64,000 nucleotides of DNA from Lachnospiraceae bacterium (GTDB taxonomy: Bacteria > Bacillota > Clostridia > Lachnospirales > Lachnospiraceae). Position numbers and translations under genes: made by a program. How positions within the stretch are numbered: the stretch's first letter is position 1; every line of letters begins with the position of its first letter. Shown here piece after piece: positions 59,066-64,000 of the stretch. The DNA lies in assembly GCA_910575475.1 (NCBI GenBank), contig CAJTGD010000003.1:124001-188000 (forward strand). Reading direction: 5' to 3'. Below the pieces are notes generated by a model. That model saw nothing but the letters and a program-made list of their open reading frames with translations, was not told the origin of the DNA and searched no databases.

Positions 59066-59082
59066 ATTTAAGGAATCTTTAA
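59066..59082 (+). repeat. attR core (17-bp direct repeat)
   Basis: It is identical to the copy at 17071-17087. The following host bases GG complete the second TTTAAGG half-site of the probable transporter operator. Confidence 0.85.
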
Positions 59083-59121
59083 GGATTGAGTAAAGACATT
59101 TAAGATTTCAACAAATACAAT
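59067..59121 (+). promoter_or_regulatory. Promoter and probable response-regulator operator of the ABC transporter
   Basis: TTTAAGG occurs at 59067 and 59078, an 11-base period typical of OmpR/PhoB-family sites, with a weaker TTTAAGA at 59099. A promoter follows: AAGACA (59093-59098) and TACAAT (59116-59121), spacer 17. The first repeat lies wholly in the attachment core and the second spans its right border. Confidence 0.65.
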
Positions 59122-59159
59122 GAACATAACAACTTTGTCCTGTATCAAGGAGGTTCATT

Positions 59160-59918
59160 ATGAAAGAAATTTTACTAAAAGCAGACAGTCTCAGCAAATC
59201 CTTTTCCACCGGCGGGACCTTGCAGCATGTTCTGAAAAATATCGGCCTGCAGCTCTACAAGGGGGACTTTACCGTGATCATGGGTGCCAGCGGCGCTGGA
59301 AAATCTACACTCCTGTACGCTCTCTCAGGAATGGATACGCCGACCCTCGGCACCATCACATTTGCCGGAACAGAGATATCCGGCTGCAGTCCGGATCGTC
59401 TGGCAGTATTCCGCCGGGAGCACTGCGGCTTCGTCTTTCAGCAGATCTATCTGATCGACGGAATGTCCGTAATGGATAACGTACTCTCCGCAGGTCTCCT
59501 GGTAAGCAGGGACAAAAAGGCACTTCTGCAACGTGCCGGAGAGCTGTTCCAGGCAGTCGGCATTTCCGAAGAAACGCAGAAAAAATTTCCCGCCCAGATC
59601 TCCGGCGGTGAAGCCCAGCGTGCGGGAATCGTCCGGGCACTGATCAACACTCCTGAAATCCTTTTTGCTGACGAACCCACGGGCGCGCTCAATTCCAGTA
59701 CCGGACTGGATGTTCTGGATACCCTGACCAGGTTCAATGAACAGGGACAGAGTGTGGTCATGGTCACTCACGATATGCGCTCCGCCAGACGCGGAAACCG
59801 CATTTTATATCTAAAGGACGGCGTGATCCTGGGAGAATGTGATCTGGGACGATATGTCAGCGGCGATCCAAAACGTCACCGGAAGCTGGCCGCTTTTCTG
59901 GAAGAAATGGGGTGGTAG
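59160..59918 (+). CDS. ABC transporter ATP-binding protein (MacB/BceA-like)
   Basis: The 252-residue ATPase has Walker A GASGAGKSTLLYAL (about 39-52), signature SGGEAQRAGIVRAL (about 144-157), Walker B LFADEPTGALNSSTG (about 165-179) and the switch His in VTHDM. It is of the LolD/MacB/BceA subfamily that drives FtsX-type permeases. AAGGAGGTTCATT precedes the ATG. The last helix overlaps nothing; the permease starts two bases after the stop. It is probably induced by the two-component system on the other side of the prophage and may confer peptide antibiotic resistance. Confidence 0.9.
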   Translation: MKEILLKADSLSKSFSTGGTLQHVLKNIGLQLYKGDFTVIMGASGAGKSTLLYALSGMDTPTLGTITFAGTEISGCSPDRLAVFRREHCGFVFQQIYLIDGMSVMDNVLSAGLLVSRDKKALLQRAGELFQAVGISEETQKKFPAQISGGEAQRAGIVRALINTPEILFADEPTGALNSSTGLDVLDTLTRFNEQGQSVVMVTHDMRSARRGNRILYLKDGVILGECDLGRYVSGDPKRHRKLAAFLEEMGW

Positions 59919-59919
59919 T

Positions 59920-62262
59920 ATGAAAAAGTCGATCCTCATAGCCCGTTCCAACCTGCGCCGGGCAAAGGGCCAGGCGGCAGCGATCACCATCCTGATACTT
60001 TTGGCTTCATTCATGCTGAACCTGTGGCTGATGCTTTCCCTGGACTATAAACGCAATTTTGACCGCTGCCATGACCGGCTGAACGCGGAACATGTCACGC
60101 TGATCCTGAGCAGCGATGACTCCGGCCTGCGAGATTTTGTAGCGGAAACACTGGAAAAGGATTCCCGTACCGCAGAATACCGTATAGAAGATTGTGTCTC
60201 CACGGTCGGCTCCTTCGCATATAACGGCGGGGAAGTCAACACCATGTTCATCCTCCTCGAAAAAGAGGCTGCCTTCCATCGCTCCATCGGAAAGCTTGAA
60301 CTGGTAGAAGACAGTAACTGTTCCAGCGGGATCTATCTTCCCATGATCTACAGCACGGGAAAATATTCGCCCGGCGGGACGATCGACATTACCATTGGAA
60401 ACCACACGGAAAATTATACCATATGCGGCTCCTTCAACAGCGCCATGGCAGGCTCCCACAATTGCACCATGAGCGCGATGCCGCTCACGAAGGATCTGTA
60501 CAAAGAACTGGAGGAACGGAAGATTGCCCCGGACTCCACATTAGTTTCCGTCCGGCTCCGCGACAGATCCGAGAGCGAGGATTTTGAGGCGTATCTGAAA
60601 AATACCGTATCCTCCCGTTTTCCTGATGTCCCCACCGTCAGCAATTCCTACGCGCTGGTTTCCTCCTCCCGCTATATATCACAGATGATCTGTTCCGGCA
60701 TTGTCTGTGCAATGGCATTTCTGGTCACCCTCATTGCCCTGGTGGTGATCGTATCCAATGTCATCAACTATATTCAGGAAAATATGAAAAGCTTAGGTGC
60801 ATGGAAGGCAATGGGCTACACCTCCGGGCAGCTGATCCTTGCGCTGATGCTCCAGTTTCTGGGGATCACGCTGGTCACCTCCCTGGCCGGCATCGGGCTT
60901 TCCTACTGTGCGTTCCCGTCTGTCAACGAAATGATGATCTCGCAGACAGGAATCCCCTATGAGATCCGTTTTCTCCCGATTCCGGCCCTGCTCACGCTGG
61001 CCGCCGCAAATGGTACGGTCGCCCTTGCCGTATGGCTTGCCTCCCGCAGGATCAAAAAAATTGAGCCTATCGTGGCTCTGCGCCAGGGTGTTCAGACACA
61101 CAGCTTCAAGCGGAACCATGTTCCTCTGGACAGCACCAAGGCACCGCTTCACCTGGCTCTTGCGCTGAAGACCACCCTTTCGGGAATGAAACAGAATGTG
61201 ACTGTGTGCGTCACGATGCTTGTTCTCTCCCTTGTCGTCGTTTTTTCCGGGCTTATGGTGGAAAATATGATTGCTGATATCAATCCCTTCATCGATCTGA
61301 TCGTAGGGGAAACGGCGGACTCCTGTATCAACATTAACCCGGAGATCAAAGACCGTTTTTTACAGAGCATGAACAGCGATCCGCGAATCGAACGCATTTA
61401 TCTATATCATACCGCAGAAGTACGCCACATCGGCGGTATCGCTCTGATGGCAACGGTTTCCGATGATTATGCGGATGTGAATAATCAGAACGTCTGCTTT
61501 GACGGACGTTTTCCAAAATACGACAATGAGATGGCCATTGCCGCCAAATACGCAAGGGAGCATGATCTGAAGATCGGAGACGAGATCGCGCTGACCGCGG
61601 ATGGAAATGAGGCCCGGTATCTGATCTCCGGATTCACGCAGATTTCCAATAATCTGGGCAAAGACTGCCTGCTCACCCGCAGCGGCTATGAACGCATGGG
61701 CAGGCTGCAGAATGAAAGCTATTATATCAATATTGCGGACGGGGTAGATATTGACGCCTTCAACACAGAGGTCGGCGAAGAATTTGGCAGTGATATCTAT
61801 ACAACGATCAATATTCTCTCTGTAATGAACGGCACCACCGCCGTATATATTTCGCTCATGACGATCATCGTGATCGCCGTACTCGTGCTGAGCGCATGTA
61901 TTATTACATTTGTGCTGTATCTTCTTGTAAAAACCATGCTGAACAGCAAAAAACGGGATTATGGGATCCTGAAGGCTCTTGGATTTACGACCGGACAGCT
62001 GGTCCTGCAGACTGCGCTCAGCTTCATGCCTGCCGTCATAGTGTCAACTGCGGCGGGGATTACCGTAAGCATGCTGATCATCAATCCCCTTACCGCCCTG
62101 TTCCTGCGTGGGATCGGGATTGTAAAATGCACCTTCCATATTCCTGTCGGGTTCAGCATCGCCGCTGGAATCGGATTGGTCATTTTTGCCTTCGCGGCGG
62201 CGTGCCTGCTGTCGATGAAGGTCCGGAAGATCGCACCGAGGGCGCTGCTGGATGGGGAATGA
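59920..62262 (+). CDS. FtsX-like ABC transporter permease, duplicated MacB-type
   Basis: The start is ATG 59920, with GGGGTGG upstream. The 780-residue protein has one membrane segment (about 17-38), an external domain of about 230 residues, three segments (about 265-400), and then a second unit with the same plan: one segment near 425, a second external domain, and three segments near the C-terminus (about 640-770). Each unit ends in an FtsX domain (ENMKSLGAWKAMGYTSGQLI; KKRDYGILKALGFTTGQLVL). This differs from the ten-segment BceB. Substrates of the class are antimicrobial peptides or lipoproteins. Confidence 0.88.
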   Translation: MKKSILIARSNLRRAKGQAAAITILILLASFMLNLWLMLSLDYKRNFDRCHDRLNAEHVTLILSSDDSGLRDFVAETLEKDSRTAEYRIEDCVSTVGSFAYNGGEVNTMFILLEKEAAFHRSIGKLELVEDSNCSSGIYLPMIYSTGKYSPGGTIDITIGNHTENYTICGSFNSAMAGSHNCTMSAMPLTKDLYKELEERKIAPDSTLVSVRLRDRSESEDFEAYLKNTVSSRFPDVPTVSNSYALVSSSRYISQMICSGIVCAMAFLVTLIALVVIVSNVINYIQENMKSLGAWKAMGYTSGQLILALMLQFLGITLVTSLAGIGLSYCAFPSVNEMMISQTGIPYEIRFLPIPALLTLAAANGTVALAVWLASRRIKKIEPIVALRQGVQTHSFKRNHVPLDSTKAPLHLALALKTTLSGMKQNVTVCVTMLVLSLVVVFSGLMVENMIADINPFIDLIVGETADSCININPEIKDRFLQSMNSDPRIERIYLYHTAEVRHIGGIALMATVSDDYADVNNQNVCFDGRFPKYDNEMAIAAKYAREHDLKIGDEIALTADGNEARYLISGFTQISNNLGKDCLLTRSGYERMGRLQNESYYINIADGVDIDAFNTEVGEEFGSDIYTTINILSVMNGTTAVYISLMTIIVIAVLVLSACIITFVLYLLVKTMLNSKKRDYGILKALGFTTGQLVLQTALSFMPAVIVSTAAGITVSMLIINPLTALFLRGIGIVKCTFHIPVGFSIAAGIGLVIFAFAAACLLSMKVRKIAPRALLDGE

Positions 62263-62285
62263 GATTCTCAGATCCGGCTCTGAAT

Positions 62286-62328
62286 CCACCATCTGTCAAG
62301 GCAATCAGCTAAGGCAGATGGTGGCTTT
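62286..62328. terminator. Hairpin between convergent genes
   Basis: Ten-base arms CCACCATCTG and CAGATGGTGG enclose a 19-base loop, 24 bases after the permease stop. Only a short CTTT follows, so its strength as a terminator is uncertain. Confidence 0.6.
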
Positions 62329-62373
62329 GGAATGCTTTATGTTTCAGATGTTGTTTATCTGCTGTTGATGGTT

Positions 62374-63405
62374 TCATTTCTGGGATTCCAGTTGTCTGCG
62401 TAGTTCCTCGATCTCTTCTTTTTGTTTATTTATAGTACCTTGCTGATCATCAATTATACTCTTTTGTCCATCAACTGTTCCTTGCAGCTGAGTAATCGTA
62501 CCTTTTTGTCCGTCTATCGTATCCTGCATTTCGTCGATCATCAATTGTACGGTATTCTTATCCAGCAGGCTTAATTCCTTTGAATACAATTCCATCACCT
62601 TCTCCGTATTTCTGCACAGCTCATAGATATCTGTGTACATTGGGATAAATTCCGGGTGATTGTGGATCAATCCTTCAATCCACTCCGGCTTATCCGTACT
62701 CAGGAATGTCAGCCATGCATCTAAATCACTTTTGATACCTTTATTTTGCAGGCTTTCCTGAAAAATGTCAAGAGGAATGAATATGTATTCCTGAAGCAAT
62801 TCTATTTCCAATCCGGTGTCTGATTTTTGTTTCATATGATGCAGGTAAACATCCGGAAATTTGTGGAAAATGCGGCCGCTCTTTTCGAATAACACGATCG
62901 TATATACCTTTTTGATATCCTTGTAGCTGAATGATTTTTTCTTTTCTCCCCGAATCCGTTTATACTGACGCAACAGTAGGTCCGCAGAATAGCAGGCACA
63001 GCGCTGGCCGGGAAATTTGTAACCGAGCTTCTGTACTTCGATGTTTGCAAGGCTGCCATCTTCCAATTCGATCAGTATGTCCATGACTAACAGAGAGCTT
63101 TCATCGGCAATCCGGCTGTTGTCTGTCGGAAGGATCGTATGGATCTTTACCTGCTGCTTCAAGATCAAAGACAATAGTCTTTCCAGCCTTTCCGGGGTCG
63201 TCTCAGGGTTCATGATCTCCTTAAAAAAAGAATCATATAAAATCTTTACACCCTTGCTTCCTGTGCAAAAATCCAGGAAATCCTCCCGCTGTTCCTCTGA
63301 CCAGCTATTAAACAAATCTGATAGGCTGGAGCTGTCCCCGATTTCTTCCAGCAAGTCCCTTCTTGTCCGAATCATAGGAAAAAAGTTTCGTAAGTTGTTT
63401 GTCAA
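62374..63405 (-). CDS. PD-(D/E)XK nuclease family transposase (Rpn-like)
   Basis: I prefer TTG 63405 as the start (GGGAGG eight bases upstream) over ATG 63441, which has no ribosome site. The N-terminal part holds KILYDSFFKEIMNPETTPER and the nuclease core LLVMDILIELEDGSLANIEV with QKLGYKFPGQR. The family is known from recombination-promoting nucleases and is often multi-copy in Lachnospiraceae. The last 55 residues are a coiled coil of degenerate repeats of the DGQKGTI type. It is likely a solitary mobile or formerly mobile gene; I see no terminal inverted repeats. Confidence 0.82.
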   Translation of the reverse strand: MTNNLRNFFPMIRTRRDLLEEIGDSSSLSDLFNSWSEEQREDFLDFCTGSKGVKILYDSFFKEIMNPETTPERLERLLSLILKQQVKIHTILPTDNSRIADESSLLVMDILIELEDGSLANIEVQKLGYKFPGQRCACYSADLLLRQYKRIRGEKKKSFSYKDIKKVYTIVLFEKSGRIFHKFPDVYLHHMKQKSDTGLEIELLQEYIFIPLDIFQESLQNKGIKSDLDAWLTFLSTDKPEWIEGLIHNHPEFIPMYTDIYELCRNTEKVMELYSKELSLLDKNTVQLMIDEMQDTIDGQKGTITQLQGTVDGQKSIIDDQQGTINKQKEEIEELRRQLESQK

Positions 63406-63598
63406 TTGCAATTCCTCCCTTTTATGATGTTTTTCAAACATTGAAATTGAGGCGATACAGCCTTAAAAATGGAATAGATTATTTCTCTTTTCAGATATTT
63501 AGAATGTTTGAAATGTCCTCGGTCAACTTTAAGTGTATTTACATTAACATAGATGGGGAGAAAAGACAATACATGTTTTATCATTTTACTATTAAAAG

Positions 63599-63636
63599 AA
63601 GGGTGTGAAAACATGTTTGTCTCCACACCCTTCTTT
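63599..63636. terminator. Bidirectional hairpin terminator
   Basis: Arms AAGGGTGTG and CACACCCTT enclose a 16-base loop. CTTT follows on each strand (CTTTACTTTCC rightward, CTTTTAATAG leftward). It lies 20 bases after the stop of the leftward surface protein gene. Confidence 0.72.
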
Positions 63637-63655
63637 ACTTTCCTTTCATTAGAGC

Positions 63656-64000
63656 TTAGATTTTGGCATAGCCTTGCTTATCAGTTCTCGATTTTCTCTC
63701 CTCTTCTTCTTTCTTTTGATGTCTTATGTACAGCTCGGTTCCCGTTGCCCCAAGCAGCGCGATCACCAGGATCCACCACCAGGAGATCTTATTATTCTCT
63801 GTCTCTACATCAGCCAACGGAATCTTTTCATCGCTCACTTTACGGGTATTGGTCGTATTTCTTGCGTTTGTAGTCCGGCGGTTATTGTTTTCACCAACCT
63901 CCGCCAATGGAACTGCTGCTTCTTCCACACTGACCAGATTTTCCTCGGCCTGCTCTTCCTCCGGAGCCGCTGTCTCGCCTACTGCATATACCGGCTGTCC
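63656..64000 (-). CDS. C-terminal end of a surface protein with PLA-type anchor (partial)
   Basis: The frame is open to the right window edge, so the start lies outside. The visible 114 residues have an acidic, Ala- and Glu-rich part (AAPEEEQAEENLVSVEEAAV), the motif VPLAEV, an Asn/Thr-rich linker (NNNRRTTNARNTTNTRK), the motif IPLADVETENN, a membrane segment with three tryptophans (WWWILVIALLGATGTELYIR) and a basic tail. The PLA motif before a C-terminal membrane helix is common at the ends of large surface proteins of Lachnospiraceae and replaces LPxTG. Confidence 0.7.
   Translation of the reverse strand, partial: GQPVYAVGETAAPEEEQAEENLVSVEEAAVPLAEVGENNNRRTTNARNTTNTRKVSDEKIPLADVETENNKISWWWILVIALLGATGTELYIRHQKKEEEERKSRTDKQGYAKI

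Larger units (their letters stand above)
17071..59082. mobile_element. Complete prophage of about 42 kb (siphovirus, HK97-like capsid)
   Basis: The element is bounded by a 17-bp direct repeat and contains, in the usual order, lysis, tail, head, packaging, replication, lysogeny and integration genes. The lysogeny genes cI to int read rightward; almost everything else reads leftward. Structural, replication and integration genes all look intact apart from two early or accessory frames broken at repeats (40282-40358 and 43351-43357). A tape measure of 1051 residues predicts a tail of roughly 150 nm by the usual 1.5 angstrom per residue rule. It sits between a two-component system and its probable target ABC transporter. 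Confidence 0.93.

Overview
The window is chromosomal DNA from a low-to-mid-GC Firmicute, most likely a Lachnospiraceae gut clostridium. The grounds are strong GGAGG ribosome binding sites, occasional TTG starts, DUF4867 and DUF4869 family proteins, a PD-(D/E)XK nuclease family transposase, and a surface protein with a (V/I)PLA-type C-terminal anchor. This placement is inference from gene content, not from a search.

Layout. Positions 1-17015 are host DNA: a frameshifted DUF4869 gene, a UvrD/PcrA-like helicase, an MrfA-like DEAD-box helicase, a truncated AAA ATPase, an FAD oxidoreductase fused to a Rieske domain, an HD phosphohydrolase, a prepilin peptidase, a sugar operon (DUF4867, fucose-isomerase-like protein, FGGY kinase) with an AraC-type regulator, and a response regulator/histidine kinase pair. 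Positions 17071-59082 are a complete prophage of about 42 kb, bounded by a 17-bp direct repeat. Positions 59083-64000 return to the host: an ABC transporter of the FtsX/MacB type that was evidently the partner of the two-component system before the phage entered between them, then a PD-(D/E)XK transposase and the C-terminal end of a surface protein.

The prophage is a tailed siphovirus of the HK97 fold type. From its left end it carries a tRNA-like element, lysis genes (amidase, holin), a tail tip module with a glycosyltransferase and a Ser/Thr-rich protein, a collagen-like fibre protein, tail lysin, Dit, tape measure, tail chaperones made by a -1 frameshift, tail tube, connectors, capsid, scaffold, a Prp-type cysteine protease, a thioredoxin, a MuF-type head protein with a possible toxin tail, portal and terminase. 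An AT-rich two-gene cassette with its own SOS-type promoter and terminator follows. Next come a RinA-like regulator, a Dam methylase, many small early proteins, RusA, an array of palindromes that may be an origin, and a replication/recombination block (primase-helicase, SF2 helicase, DUF669, Sak4-like ATPase, SMC-like ATPase). The lysogeny switch has cro-like and CI-like genes around three matched operators. The right arm holds ImmA, a DUF4258/YgiT toxin-antitoxin pair, a Uma2 nuclease and a tyrosine integrase.

The most interesting points are these: a phage-encoded Prp-like protease whose probable cleavage motif LQLFA occurs at the N-terminus of the scaffold, capsid and tail tube proteins; a 32-bp tandem duplication that breaks an SOS-controlled, possibly defensive cassette and that could revert; a poly-G tract that splits a zinc-ribbon/HTH protein; and an attachment core that lies on the probable operator of the host ABC transporter without destroying it.
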